NCBI GenBank assembly: GCA_018821785.1
Contig: JAHJLI010000008.1
Span: forward strand, 1 to 64,000
DNA: 64,000 nucleotides
DNA from: Pseudomonadota bacterium
GTDB taxonomy: Bacteria; Desulfobacterota; Desulfobulbia; Desulfobulbales; Desulfocapsaceae
Reading direction: 5' to 3'
This document shows positions 8,375-18,103 of the stretch, one piece after another (within the stretch, counting starts at the first letter, position 1; every line of letters begins with the position of its first letter). The notes beneath the pieces are model-generated. The model was given only the letters and a program-made list of their open reading frames with translations. It was not told the DNA's origin and searched no databases. The translations under genes and the position numbers were made by a program.

Positions 8375-9871
8375 ATGAAAATCAATAGTCGGCATATTGC
8401 CCCGAGAATTCTCGGCGTTATCTTTTCTTTGCTCCTCACCTCTTGCACAGCCGTCGGCCCCAACTATCAGCCGCCGCAGCAGGAAGTACCGCCGCACTGG
8501 CAGGCAACCAATGCAAATATTGCAGAACCAACCGCTGGTCCCGTCGGTGAAACATGGTGGACCCTGTTCAACGACTCGCTCCTCGACACCCTGGTAGCCG
8601 AGGCCACTGCCGCAAACCTGAACCTCCGTAAAGCCGAAGCAAGAATCCGCGAAGCCAGAGCCCAACGCATAATCGCTGGGGCAACCGGTTCTCTTGGTGC
8701 CGCAACCAGTGCCAGCACAGCCAGGCGCAGTGATAACACTTCTTCCGCCAGCGGCACCCAGGATCTCTTTCAGATTGGTTTGGATGCCAGGTGGGAACTC
8801 GACCTCTTCGGCGGCCTGCAGAGGGCCACCGAATCAGCCGATGCATCTCTTGCCGCAAGCCACGAAGAAATGCGCGATGTTCTGGTTTCCCTGCAGGCCG
8901 AGGTGGCGAGGAATTACCTGGAGATGCGGGGTAGCCAAAAGCGGCTTGCCACAACCCACAATAATATCACCACCCAGGAAAAAACCGTTGCCCTGGTGCA
9001 AGGCCGTTTCCAGATGGGCCTAGGTAACGAACTCGATTTGATGAATGCAAAGACCCAGCTATCACTCACCAAAGCAGCGCTGCCACCCCTTGCAAGATCG
9101 ATCAGACAGACAATGCACCAACTGGCCATTCTCCTCGGTAAGGCTCCTGCCAACCTCATCACCCGCTTGTCCGGTGAAGGGCCCGGCCTTACCCTGCCGC
9201 AACAGATACCAATCAATCTGCCTTCCGACCTGCTCCGGCAACGTCCCGATATCCGCGTCGCAGAACGACGACTGGCGGCCGCCACCGCCGATATCGGTGT
9301 CGCCACCGCCGATCTCTTTCCCAAATTTTCCCTGACTGGCCTCCTCGGTCTGCAGAGCAACAGTCTGTCCGACCTCGTTACCAGCGGTAGCCGCTACTGG
9401 TCGATCGGCCCGACAATTTCCCTGGCTCTTTTTAACCGGGGCAAAGTTCGCGCGGGTATCGAGGTCAAAAATGCCCGCCGGGATCAGGCTTTCGCCGACT
9501 ACCAGCAGACGGTGCTGAGTGCCCTTGGCGAGGTTGAAAATGGTCTCGTCGCCTTCTCCCTGGAACAGGAAACTCTGGGGATCCTCAAAGACGCGGTAAT
9601 CTCCGGCGAAAGGGCAGTCACGATCGCCAATGGTCTGTATGAAGCCGGCCTCTCCGATTTCCTCAATGTTCTGCAGAGTGAACGTGCCCTGTTCCAGTCC
9701 CAGGATCAGATGGCGCAGAGCGAGCAGCGTCTTACCCTGTCTCTCGTCGCCATCTTCAAGGCTCTTGGCGGCGGCTGGCAAAACCAAGTTAAAAGTGAAG
9801 CAACGGTCCCTGCTGAGAAAAACGAGCTCCCGGATATGCAAAAACCTTCTACTGATACTCACCCGACATGA
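8375..9871 (+). CDS. Outer-membrane efflux lipoprotein (NodT/OprM-type TolC homologue)
   Basis: 498 residues from the ATG at 8375 (MKINSRHIAPRILG). This start was chosen over the open frame to 8294 because it puts a lipoprotein signal peptide at the N-terminus, with the lipobox at LLTSC. Two OEP repeats follow, each with long coiled-coil helices (first around TLVAEATAANLNLRKAEARI, second around DLLRQRPDIRVAERRLAAAT). The protein forms the trimeric outer-membrane exit duct of a tripartite pump. It is the first gene of a three-gene operon and its stop overlaps the adaptor start. Confidence 0.93.
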   Translation: MKINSRHIAPRILGVIFSLLLTSCTAVGPNYQPPQQEVPPHWQATNANIAEPTAGPVGETWWTLFNDSLLDTLVAEATAANLNLRKAEARIREARAQRIIAGATGSLGAATSASTARRSDNTSSASGTQDLFQIGLDARWELDLFGGLQRATESADASLAASHEEMRDVLVSLQAEVARNYLEMRGSQKRLATTHNNITTQEKTVALVQGRFQMGLGNELDLMNAKTQLSLTKAALPPLARSIRQTMHQLAILLGKAPANLITRLSGEGPGLTLPQQIPINLPSDLLRQRPDIRVAERRLAAATADIGVATADLFPKFSLTGLLGLQSNSLSDLVTSGSRYWSIGPTISLALFNRGKVRAGIEVKNARRDQAFADYQQTVLSALGEVENGLVAFSLEQETLGILKDAVISGERAVTIANGLYEAGLSDFLNVLQSERALFQSQDQMAQSEQRLTLSLVAIFKALGGGWQNQVKSEATVPAEKNELPDMQKPSTDTHPT

Positions 9872-11082
9872 TGCACTCCATTACCAAAAACAGCAGGGCG
9901 ATCCTTGCACATTCCCAGATTCTGCCAGGCCTCCTCCTGCTCATCATGGCCCTTATCTTGAGTGGATGCTCCGACAATTCAGGCGGTAAGGCAAAGGCCG
10001 AAAACGGGCCGAAAAAACGCGCGGCCCCGGTATCCATTGGCCTCAGCAGCAAAAGGACTGTCCCCGTCGAGCTCAAGGCCATCGGCACAGTTGAACCTTT
10101 TGCCACAGTGGCAATCAAGTCGCAGATCACCGGGACCTTGAAAAATATCCACTTCAAGGAAGGAGACGATGTCAGGAAAGGCGACCTCCTCTTTTCTCTC
10201 GATCCTCGCCCCTTCACTGCCATGCTCAATCAGGCGCAAGGTTCTTTGATCCGGGACAAAGCACAACTCGACAATGCCCGCAAGGAACTCGAACGCTATA
10301 CCAATGCTGCAAAAAAAGGCTATGTCTCAATTGAGCAGGCAGAGCAGGCGGAAACCAAGGTGGCGACCCTTGCCGCAACCATCAAGGCAGATGAGGCCGC
10401 GGTAGAAAACGCCCGGCTACAGTTGGAGTTTTGCACGATTTACGCCCCCATCGACGGCCGCACCGGAGAACTGCCGGTGGCCGAGGGTAACCTGATCAAG
10501 GCCAATGCCGACACGGCAATGGTAACCATAAACCAGGTTGCCCCGATTAAGATCTCTTTTACCGTTCCCGGCAAGCATTTCGGCGAAATAAAAAAATACC
10601 GAGATGAAGGCCCTCTGCGGGTTACTCTCGCAGGTCCCGGCGGCGATCCATTGACAGGAACATTTTCCTTTTTAGATAATACTCTCGACCCAGCCACAGG
10701 TACCATTCGCCTGAAAGCGGAGTTCGCCAACAAAGACAAAAACCTCTGGCCTGGACAATTCGTCGAAGTACGGCTGCATCTCACTTCTCGTCCAGACGTC
10801 ACCGTGGTCCCGACCCAGGCTGTTCAGATCGGGCAGAACGGCGCCCACGTTTTCGTCGTAAAAGATGACGCAACCGTCGAAGACCGCTACATCACTGCAG
10901 GGGTGATCTTCGACGGGGACACTGTGGTAGAGTCAGGTCTTGCTCCGGGGGAAAGGGTGGTAACAGACGGCCAGTTGCAGCTCACCGGCGGGACCAAAGT
11001 TGAGGAGCGCGGCAAACCTTCCGCCGACAAGGCAACTGAACCGGTAAAATCATCGCGGGAAACACCGCGGGGGACGCCATGA
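9868..11082 (+). CDS. RND efflux periplasmic adaptor (membrane fusion protein, MdtA/AcrA type)
   Basis: 404 residues. A lipoprotein-type signal ends at LSGC near residue 34. The order of parts is typical: beta-barrel/lipoyl start (GTVEPFATVAIKSQITG, then EGDDVRKGDLLFSLDPRPF), an alpha-hairpin of about 80 residues, the second lipoyl half (CTIYAPIDGRTG), a beta-barrel and a membrane-proximal domain. The C-terminal 30 residues are charged and low-complexity. The ATG overlaps the lipoprotein stop by 4 bp and its own stop overlaps the pump gene by 4 bp, so the three are co-translated. Confidence 0.94.
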   Translation: MMHSITKNSRAILAHSQILPGLLLLIMALILSGCSDNSGGKAKAENGPKKRAAPVSIGLSSKRTVPVELKAIGTVEPFATVAIKSQITGTLKNIHFKEGDDVRKGDLLFSLDPRPFTAMLNQAQGSLIRDKAQLDNARKELERYTNAAKKGYVSIEQAEQAETKVATLAATIKADEAAVENARLQLEFCTIYAPIDGRTGELPVAEGNLIKANADTAMVTINQVAPIKISFTVPGKHFGEIKKYRDEGPLRVTLAGPGGDPLTGTFSFLDNTLDPATGTIRLKAEFANKDKNLWPGQFVEVRLHLTSRPDVTVVPTQAVQIGQNGAHVFVVKDDATVEDRYITAGVIFDGDTVVESGLAPGERVVTDGQLQLTGGTKVEERGKPSADKATEPVKSSRETPRGTP

Positions 11083-14000
11083 TCTCCATGTCCGGCATCT
11101 TCATCCGTCGGCCGGTCATGACCGTTCTGACAATGCTGACAATCCTGCTTTTTGGTCTCATCGCTTACAGGCAGCTGCCGGTAAGCGACCTGCCCAACGT
11201 CGATTATCCGACCATTAACGTCACGGCCACCCTGGCCGGAGCCAGCCCACAGACCATGGGCGCATCGGTCGCCACCGTCCTCGAAAAAGAGTTTTCACGC
11301 ATTGCCGGCATCGACTCAATGAGTTCGGTGAGCACCTCCGGTCGCACCCAGATTACCCTACAGTTTTCACTCGACAGGAACATCGACTCCGCCGCCCAGG
11401 ACGTGCAGTCGGCCCTCAGCTCGGCCGCTCGTCGGCTGCCGGACGGAATGACGACACCGCCCTCTTTCCGAAAGGCTAATCCGGCCGATATGCCCATACT
11501 CTATATTGCGCTTTCCAGCCCAACCTTGCCGTTGACTGAACTCGATAAATATGGCCAGACCATGAGCCAGCGCCTTTCGACCATTCTCGGCATTGCCCAG
11601 GTTCAAGTGCGCGGCTCGCAGAAATATGCAGTCCGTATTCAGCTCGATCCTGTCGCCATGCAGGCCCTGAACCTCGATACCGGGGCAATCGCTGCCGCTA
11701 TAGATGCCCAGAACAGCAACCGACCCATGGGCCAGTTGAATAACTCGCAGCGCAAGGTCACCCTGCAGGCCAACGGCCAGCTGTCTGAAGCCCAGGAATA
11801 TCGCGATATTGTTGTGTCGGTCCGCAACGGTCGACCGGTACGGCTGGCCGAGATCGCTACAGTCATCGACAGTATCGAAAACGATCAGGATGCCGCCTGG
11901 TTTTTTACCAGAACGAGCAAGGCCCAATCGATATTTCTCGCCGTCTACAAACAACCGGGCATGAATACCCTGGCGGTCGCCGATGCGGTAAAGGCCATCC
12001 TGCCGAACCTTTCAGAAACCTTACCGGCTTCAGCCAAACTGACCATCCTCCGTGACGGCAGTCTGCCGATCAAGGCCTCGGTCGATGAAATCCGGTTCAC
12101 CATGATTCTCACCCTTGGCCTGGTGGTCATGGTCATCTTCCTCTTTATCCGTAATATCTCGGCCACAGTCATACCCAGTCTGTCTCTGCCGATGTCCATT
12201 ATCGGCACCTTTGCGGTCATGTACCCGCTCGGCTACAGCCTCGACAACATGTCACTCATGGCCCTCACCTTGTCGGTCGGTTTTGTCGTCGACGACTCTA
12301 TCGTTATGCTGGAAAACATAGTCCGCCATATGGAAATGGGGAAAAACCGGATGCAGGCCGCCCTCGATGGGGCAAAGGAAGTCGGTTTCACCATCATATC
12401 CATGACCTTTTCGCTGGTGGCAATCTTCATCCCCCTGTTTTTCCTCAGCGGAATTATGGGTCGCCTGTTCCGTGAATTTGCGGTCACCATCGGCGTGGCG
12501 GTACTGGTCAGCGGGGTAATAAGCCTGACCCTTACCCCGATGCTTGCCAGCCGTTTCCTCCGCGAACCGCATCTTATCCATCATGGCCGGATCTATCTGG
12601 CCACCGAGGCCATATACCAGGCAATGGTCGGGCTTTATGACCGAAGCCTGCTCTTTGTCCTCCGCCATCGCCTGTCAACTTTGCTTCTTTCCCTGGTGAT
12701 ATTGGTGGCGACAGTCTATCTTTTCACCATCGTCCCAAAGGGTTTTATCCCAGCCGAAGATCGCGACATGATTTTGATTTCCACGGAGACTTCCCAAGAC
12801 ATCTCCTGGCCGTCACTGGTCGAACACACAATGAAACTTGCCGACATTCTCCAGAAAGACCCTAATGTCGATCGCTTTCTGGTGGATATCGACACCTCGG
12901 CCTTCATGTTGGTTGTTCTGAAGCCCCGGGCCGAACGTAAGGAAAATGTCGAACAGATCATTCAAATCCTCAGGCCGCAGCTTAACTCGGTGCCGGGAAT
13001 CAGGGCCATGCCGATCAACCGGCCGCCAATCAATGTCGGCGGCCGCAGGACCCGCAGTCTGTACCAGGTAACCCTGCAGGGGCTCGATCTCGACCTCCTC
13101 TACTCATCAGCCAAAACGCTCGAACAGGCGATGCGGGAAAAACCCGACCTGCTCGATGTCTCAAGCGACCTGCAGCTGGAAAATCCCGAGTTAAACGTCG
13201 AGATTGACCGTGACCGGGCGCTGCTCCTCGGCATCTCGCCGCGCCAGATAGAAGACACCCTGTACAGCGCCTACGGTAGTCGCGTGGTTTCGACCATCAA
13301 CGGCGCTACCGATCAGTATGACGTGATCATGGAACTCCTGCCGCGCTACCGCACTGATGCCTCGGTACTAGACAAACTGCATATCCGCTCAAGCCAAGGC
13401 AAACTGGTGCCCATAACCTCAGTGGCCGCGCTGCGCGAGGGGGTCGGTCCACTGTCCATCAACCATACCGGGCAACTGCCGTCGGTGACGCTGTCGTTTA
13501 ATACCAGGGCGGGCGCGGCCCTCGGTGATATCCTTGCCGACTTGAAAAAACTTAACGACTCCCTGTTACCCGACGGCGTCAATGCCACTTTCCAAGGTAA
13601 TGCTCAACAATTCCAGGCTGCCCAGTCGAGCATGGGCTGGCTCCTTGGCCTGGCAATCATAGTTATTTATATTGTTCTCGGCATCCTCTACGAAAGCTTC
13701 ATCCACCCCCTGACCATCCTTACCGCCCTTCCCTTTGCCGGCTTCGGCGCGGTGCTCACGTTGTTGCTGTTCGGTACCGAGCTGTCGATTTATGCCTTCG
13801 TCGGCATTATCATGCTCATCGGCCTGGTGAAAAAGAACGGTATTATGATGATCGACTTTGCCGTGGTCGCTCAGCAGCAGGGAAAAAGCCCGCACGATGC
13901 CATCCGCGAGGCCTGCATCATCCGTTTTCGACCGATCATGATGACCACCATGGCGGCGCTGATGGCCGGCCTGCCAATCGCCCTCGGCTACGGGGCCGGG

Positions 14001-14171
14001 GCGGAATCACGGCGGCCTTTGGGCCTTGCGGTCGTCGGTGGGTTACTGTTTTCGCAGACCTTGACTCTCTATGTCACACCGGTCTTTTATATTTATATGG
14101 AACAACTGCAGCAGTGGTTAAAACGAAGATCGAAGAGGGAAATAGAAGAGGTAGTTGCAGCAAACGATTGA
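11079..14171 (+). CDS. RND multidrug efflux pump, inner-membrane subunit (MdtB/MdtC-like HAE1)
   Basis: 1030 residues, the usual length. Twelve membrane segments with two large periplasmic loops are readable. The proton-relay residues are present: the paired Asp in GFVVDDSIVMLENIV (TM4) and the Lys in GLVKKNGIMMIDFA (TM10). The start region MSGIFIRRPVMTVLTMLTI is typical of MdtB/MdtC. Only one pump gene is present, so it should work as a homotrimer. Substrates cannot be told from sequence; relatives export bile salts, dyes, novobiocin or metals-chelator conjugates. Confidence 0.95.
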   Translation: MISMSGIFIRRPVMTVLTMLTILLFGLIAYRQLPVSDLPNVDYPTINVTATLAGASPQTMGASVATVLEKEFSRIAGIDSMSSVSTSGRTQITLQFSLDRNIDSAAQDVQSALSSAARRLPDGMTTPPSFRKANPADMPILYIALSSPTLPLTELDKYGQTMSQRLSTILGIAQVQVRGSQKYAVRIQLDPVAMQALNLDTGAIAAAIDAQNSNRPMGQLNNSQRKVTLQANGQLSEAQEYRDIVVSVRNGRPVRLAEIATVIDSIENDQDAAWFFTRTSKAQSIFLAVYKQPGMNTLAVADAVKAILPNLSETLPASAKLTILRDGSLPIKASVDEIRFTMILTLGLVVMVIFLFIRNISATVIPSLSLPMSIIGTFAVMYPLGYSLDNMSLMALTLSVGFVVDDSIVMLENIVRHMEMGKNRMQAALDGAKEVGFTIISMTFSLVAIFIPLFFLSGIMGRLFREFAVTIGVAVLVSGVISLTLTPMLASRFLREPHLIHHGRIYLATEAIYQAMVGLYDRSLLFVLRHRLSTLLLSLVILVATVYLFTIVPKGFIPAEDRDMILISTETSQDISWPSLVEHTMKLADILQKDPNVDRFLVDIDTSAFMLVVLKPRAERKENVEQIIQILRPQLNSVPGIRAMPINRPPINVGGRRTRSLYQVTLQGLDLDLLYSSAKTLEQAMREKPDLLDVSSDLQLENPELNVEIDRDRALLLGISPRQIEDTLYSAYGSRVVSTINGATDQYDVIMELLPRYRTDASVLDKLHIRSSQGKLVPITSVAALREGVGPLSINHTGQLPSVTLSFNTRAGAALGDILADLKKLNDSLLPDGVNATFQGNAQQFQAAQSSMGWLLGLAIIVIYIVLGILYESFIHPLTILTALPFAGFGAVLTLLLFGTELSIYAFVGIIMLIGLVKKNGIMMIDFAVVAQQQGKSPHDAIREACIIRFRPIMMTTMAALMAGLPIALGYGAGAESRRPLGLAVVGGLLFSQTLTLYVTPVFYIYMEQLQQWLKRRSKREIEEVVAAND

Positions 14172-14444
14172 TTATATACCGAAAAAACGATCCAAAAGGC
14201 CCTTCTTTTCAGCCTCTGGTTCGGCTATACCTAAGATTCGGCAGATATCCTTTTCCACCTTGCCCTGTGAAACATTGGCCCCTTTAACTACAATTTCCTG
14301 CCCCACCATAATTGCCGGGGCCACAGGAAGGTCGAGTGCAAAGTAGTCATCATTCTGGTACTCCGCATTGGGTTTGGACGTTACCTCTATTTCGATATCC
14401 TTGTACTTCTTGCCCAACCTGGGCATCATTTGTCGGAAATTCAT
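14172..14444 (-). CDS. Small protein with thioredoxin/glutaredoxin-like C-terminal half
   Basis: 90 residues, facing the pump gene tail to tail with no gap. The stretch DLPVAPAIMVGQEIVVKGAN resembles the end of the thioredoxin fold, with the cis-Pro in VAPAIM and the following beta-hairpin, but the CxxC site is missing. Only one Cys remains (ICRILG). The end KKGLLDRFFGI is an amphipathic tail. Similar cysteine-poor small proteins occur in Desulfobacterota; I cannot give a function. Confidence 0.65.
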   Translation of the reverse strand: MNFRQMMPRLGKKYKDIEIEVTSKPNAEYQNDDYFALDLPVAPAIMVGQEIVVKGANVSQGKVEKDICRILGIAEPEAEKKGLLDRFFGI

Positions 14445-14588
14445 TCATGGCTTGCCGTTTGGCTCACTGAGTATACCTAATGCACCTTTAAGCAAAGGAA
14501 ATGTTCGGAAATTTGCCTGGCTTTTATCGATCCAACCAAGACGCAATCCTGCGGCCAGGGCGACCAGAGCAAACAAAATATTCCCCCC

Positions 14589-14717
14589 ATGGCCAGGAAA
14601 AAATGGCTGGATGAAATGAGCAGAGCCAGATTGGAATCACTGAAAAAATATGAAATTGAGCTACAGCGAGAACTTGAAGTGGTCCGTGAAAGGGTCAAAA
14701 AAATAGAGGCAAAGTAG
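14589..14717 (+). CDS. Possible 42-residue charged helical protein
   Basis: ATG to TAG frame MARKKWLDEMSRARL... ending in VKKIEAK. Nearly every residue fits one amphipathic helix with alternating Lys/Arg and Glu, like a short coiled coil. No clear ribosome site precedes it, so the support is composition only. It lies in the 345-bp space between the small redox-like gene and the cysteine peptide gene, where I see nothing else. Confidence 0.35.
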   Translation: MARKKWLDEMSRARLESLKKYEIELQRELEVVRERVKKIEAK

Positions 14718-14789
14718 CAAAATCTCTCATTTTTTTAACAAATTTATTAAGTTATTGCGCAAACACATAAACAAAAGGAGGTGAAAAAA

Positions 14790-14906
14790 ATGACAGAACA
14801 AAATAGTTCGTGTGGCTGTGGCTGTGTTCCTTCCGAACAGAAAAAAGGAAAAACAGAAGACACCGAGAGGGCAAAGAAGGAAGTGTCATATATGCAGCTC
14901 CGCTAG
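14790..14906 (+). CDS. 38-residue cysteine-knot-like small protein (CGCGC)
   Basis: MTEQNSSCGCGCVPSEQK... The ATG has a near-perfect ribosome site (AAAGGAGGTG) 7 bp upstream, which argues strongly for translation. The CGCGC cluster near residue 8 is followed by a Lys/Glu-rich tail. Short proteins with such clusters may bind a metal or act as metallochaperones, but I do not recognise a named family. The 405 bp that follow, up to mgtE, hold no convincing gene. Confidence 0.6.
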   Translation: MTEQNSSCGCGCVPSEQKKGKTEDTERAKKEVSYMQLR

Positions 14907-15311
14907 TAATTTCAACTGCCTTGCAGCAAGCCTTTCTTTCACCGATAAAAACAGCTCCGATATACCAGCCAGGCACCTGCCGGTCATACTTCCGGCCGAG
15001 AAAAGAACAGCCTTCCCCCGTAACAATGACAATATGAATTCTCACCCCAAAGCGGTAAAATACTCACGGGGAATGGTGTTAGACTCCTTTGGCCGACTGC
15101 AAACTGGAGTGGATCCTTGCCGTTTAGCTGTTGAAGAAGTATATACCAGATTCGCCAGCGCTGCATGATCTTGCCACTCACCGTCAGCATAGCCCACCTG
15201 CTCCAACCTCCAGCAAACACATAAAGGGTGAGGTGCTGTCGGCAGGGGAATTACGACGAATCACACCTGGCAACACCTCCTGCACTCAGGTACAACAACG
15301 AGGCCACAACC

Positions 15312-16676
15312 ATGTACGACGCGGAAAACACCTACAAACCCTGGCATCAGCTTTCCCTGCTCGTCGACGAAGCTGACCCGAAGAAAATTATTGCCTATCT
15401 GGAAAGCATCAATCCAGCCGATACGGCACTGGCGGTGTCCAGGCTCGGCGTTGAAACACAGAGCAAGCTGCTGACCCTGCTGAGTCCGAAGGATGCGGCG
15501 GAGGTCATCGAAGATATCTCCGACACCCAGGCTGCCGACATCATCGAGGAGCTTTCACCGCGTGAGGCGGCGGCAATCCTTGAGGAACTTGACAGCGACC
15601 ATGTAGTCGATCTGCTCGGTGAACTCGATGCCGAGGACGGCAATGCCATCATCCAGCACATGTCGCCGGAGGATGCCCAGGAGGCGCGGCAGTTTCTCCA
15701 GTTTGCCCCCGATACCGCGGGCGGGCTGATGATTTCTGAATTCCTCGATTTTCGCAGCTACCAGACGGTCCAGGACGTACTCGACGACTTCCAGGCCAAC
15801 CATGATGAGTATGTCCACTATGACGTCCAGTATCTCTATGTGACCGATGACAGCAACCGTCTTGAGGGGGTGCTGCGGATGCGTGACCTGCTGTTTCCCA
15901 AACGCCAGACCGAGCTTGGCCAGTTGATGATCCGCAATCCCTATAAAATCAGTGCCGATGCAACGCTGGAGGAACTCAGCAACTTCTTCGAGGAACACAG
16001 TCTCTTTGGAGTACCGGTGGTTGACTGCGATAACAAACTCCTGGGGCTGGTTCTGCCGGAGGCCTTGGAGGAAGCCGAACAGGAAAGAAGTGTCCATCAA
16101 TTCCTTGGCTTATCGGGTATCATCGGCGGTGAGGAGTTCCGCTCCATGCCGCTCTTTGCCCGCTCCGGCAGGCGTCTGTCCTGGCTGTCGCTGAATATTG
16201 TGCTGAACATCATCGCCGCCAGCGTGATCGCCATGTACCAGGACACCCTGGCCGCCGCCATCGCTCTTGCGGTATTCCTGCCGATGGTCAGCGACATGAG
16301 CGGTTGCTCGGGGAATCAGGCGGTCGCTGTCAGCATGCGCGAACTCTCTTTAGGCCTCCTGCGCCCCACCGAACTGCTGCGGGTCCTGGCCAAGGAAGCC
16401 GGTGTCGGCATCGCCAACGGCGCGGCTCTCGGCCTGCTGCTCGCAGCTGTAGCCTACATCTGGAAGGGCAATATCTACCTTTCGCTGGTGGTCGGCACAG
16501 CACTGGCGATCAACACCCTCGTCGCCGTCTGCCTTGGCGGCTCGCTGCCTCTTCTCTTGAAACGGCTAAAACTTGACCCGGCGCTGGTCTCAAGCCCCCT
16601 GCTGACAACGGTTACCGACATGTGCGGCTTTTTCCTCGTCCTTAGTTTTGCCTCCATGGTCCTCGACAAACTATGA
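15312..16676 (+). CDS. mgtE: Magnesium transporter MgtE
   Basis: 454 residues from the ATG at 15312 (MYDAENTYKPW); the frame is open to 15228 but the added residues do not fit the family. The order is: superhelical MgtE N domain with the Asp/Glu-rich repeats (NPADTALAVSRLG, SPKDAAEVIEDIS), a CBS pair (PYKISADATLEELSNFF), a plug helix and five membrane helices. The pore signature here is FLPMVSDMSGCSGNQA rather than the commoner MDTGGNAGSQ, but the selectivity Asp in TTVTDMCGF is kept. It should import Mg2+ (or Co2+) with gating by the cytosolic domains. Confidence 0.93.
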   Translation: MYDAENTYKPWHQLSLLVDEADPKKIIAYLESINPADTALAVSRLGVETQSKLLTLLSPKDAAEVIEDISDTQAADIIEELSPREAAAILEELDSDHVVDLLGELDAEDGNAIIQHMSPEDAQEARQFLQFAPDTAGGLMISEFLDFRSYQTVQDVLDDFQANHDEYVHYDVQYLYVTDDSNRLEGVLRMRDLLFPKRQTELGQLMIRNPYKISADATLEELSNFFEEHSLFGVPVVDCDNKLLGLVLPEALEEAEQERSVHQFLGLSGIIGGEEFRSMPLFARSGRRLSWLSLNIVLNIIAASVIAMYQDTLAAAIALAVFLPMVSDMSGCSGNQAVAVSMRELSLGLLRPTELLRVLAKEAGVGIANGAALGLLLAAVAYIWKGNIYLSLVVGTALAINTLVAVCLGGSLPLLLKRLKLDPALVSSPLLTTVTDMCGFFLVLSFASMVLDKL

Positions 16677-16793
16677 GGGCCGTAACGAGGACCCATTTCC
16701 CTTGTCAACTGATGAATGAAACGCCGCCAGCAAATTTTTAAGAGAAGCCCTTTTCAACAAAATATAAAAAACGACCAATGACACTGTCTGTGC

Positions 16794-16799
16794 TATAAT
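16794..16799 (+). promoter_or_regulatory. Extended -10 promoter for citrate synthase
   Basis: TGC-TATAAT is a perfect extended -10 element 51 bp before the citrate synthase ATG. No good -35 is present at 17 bp, as is common with extended -10 sites. Confidence 0.55.
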
Positions 16800-16850
16800 C
16801 ACACCGTTTCATTAGCAACCATTCTTTCACACCTATCTGGAGGTATCACC

Positions 16851-18011
16851 ATGTCAAATGCTGCTGAAAAGGAGCCCCCATCCCAAAATATTGGTCTTGG
16901 GCTTGCCGATATTACCATCTGTGAATCCGAGATCTGTTATATTGATGGCGACGAAGGCCGGTTGGTCTATCGTGGCTACGATGCCATCGAACTCGCCAGG
17001 CAGTCTACCTTTGAAGAAGTCGCCTACCTCCTCTGGTACGGAGCCCTGCCGCGGCCGACAGAATTCAAAGCTTTTCTTGCGGGCTTCACCGGCTCTATGT
17101 CCCTCCCCGTTGAAACCGTTATGATCCTCCGCATGTTCCCGAAAGCAGCCACCCCGATGGAGGTTATCCGCACCGCCGTTTCCTCCCTAGGTCATTGGGA
17201 CCCTGACAGCGGCAATACCGGCCTTGATGCCAGCCTGCGCAAGGCTCAACGCCTTACCCTGCGCATTCCTCTCCTCATTGCCGCCCACCAGCGGCTGCGT
17301 GAAGGCAAGGAACCATTGAAACCAATTCCCGGACACGGCATAGCTTTCAATTTTCTCTACACCTTATTCGGAAAAGAGCCGGATGCCATAACCGAAAAGG
17401 CCTTTAATGCGGCCCTCATCCTCCATGCCGACCATGAACTCAATGCCTCGACTTTTTCGGCGCGGGTGACCGCCTCGACCATGGCCGACATCTATTCTTC
17501 GGTAACATCAGCGATCGGAACCCTGAAGGGCCCACTGCACGGCGGTGCCAATATGGAGGTCATGCTCATGTTGCAGGAAATTGGCGACCCTGGGAAAGCA
17601 CGCGCCTATATTGAAAACAAACTGGAGAACAAGGAGAAAATCCCTGGATTTGGCCACAGGGTCTATCGCTGCGAAGATCCCCGCGTCGATCTTTTGCGCA
17701 ATCACGCAAAAACATTAGCGGAAAAAGCAGGCAATAGCAGCTATTTCGAAATCACCCAGGAGATCCAGAAGATTGTGGTTGAACGAACCAAGGTATTCCC
17801 AAATGTTGATCTTTATACCGCCTCGCTGTATCATGCCATTGGCCTGCCGACTGAGCTATTCACCCCTATTTTTGCAATCAGCCGGACCGTAGGCTGGACC
17901 TCACATATTCTTGAACAATGGAGCAACAACAAACTCATCCGCCCACGCGCCGAATACATCGGACCAAAATCGTATTGCTATATTCCGATAAAAGAGCGCG
18001 CCCGCGGCTGA
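16851..18011 (+). CDS. gltA: Citrate synthase (type I, short dimeric form)
   Basis: 386 residues with a strong site (GGAGG) before the ATG. It condenses acetyl-CoA with oxaloacetate to citrate. The active-site residues are visible: His in GPLHGGAN, His in GFGHRVYR and Asp in FPNVDLYTAS. Arg residues for substrate binding lie in ISRTVGWTSHILEQ. The length is that of the dimeric enzyme of Gram-positive bacteria and archaea. 2-Methylcitrate synthase is a close paralogue and cannot be fully excluded, but no other methylcitrate-cycle gene is near. Confidence 0.9.
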   Translation: MSNAAEKEPPSQNIGLGLADITICESEICYIDGDEGRLVYRGYDAIELARQSTFEEVAYLLWYGALPRPTEFKAFLAGFTGSMSLPVETVMILRMFPKAATPMEVIRTAVSSLGHWDPDSGNTGLDASLRKAQRLTLRIPLLIAAHQRLREGKEPLKPIPGHGIAFNFLYTLFGKEPDAITEKAFNAALILHADHELNASTFSARVTASTMADIYSSVTSAIGTLKGPLHGGANMEVMLMLQEIGDPGKARAYIENKLENKEKIPGFGHRVYRCEDPRVDLLRNHAKTLAEKAGNSSYFEITQEIQKIVVERTKVFPNVDLYTASLYHAIGLPTELFTPIFAISRTVGWTSHILEQWSNNKLIRPRAEYIGPKSYCYIPIKERARG

Positions 18012-18103
18012 TTCACTGCATTGACAATGCAAACCACCTTATGTAACAATAACTCCATGCCGGCCCCCCAGAAACGGACTGGCCGGCAAACCAAGGTTTC
18101 ACA

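Noticed and set aside
12252..12668. 138-residue minus-strand frame inside the RND pump gene
   Set aside because: Shadow of the transmembrane region; acidic and His-rich with no family signal.
14752..15045. 97-residue minus-strand frame (MRIHIVIVTGEGCSFLG...) and 118-residue plus frame overlapping it (14812-15168)
   Set aside because: Both overlap the well-supported 38-residue CGCGC gene, lack ribosome sites and show no family pattern; the minus frame begins protein-like but ends in low-complexity Phe/Ser.
15050..15311. Possible Mg2+ riboswitch before mgtE
   Set aside because: I looked for an M-box type structure or a terminator hairpin and found no consistent long stems or T-run.
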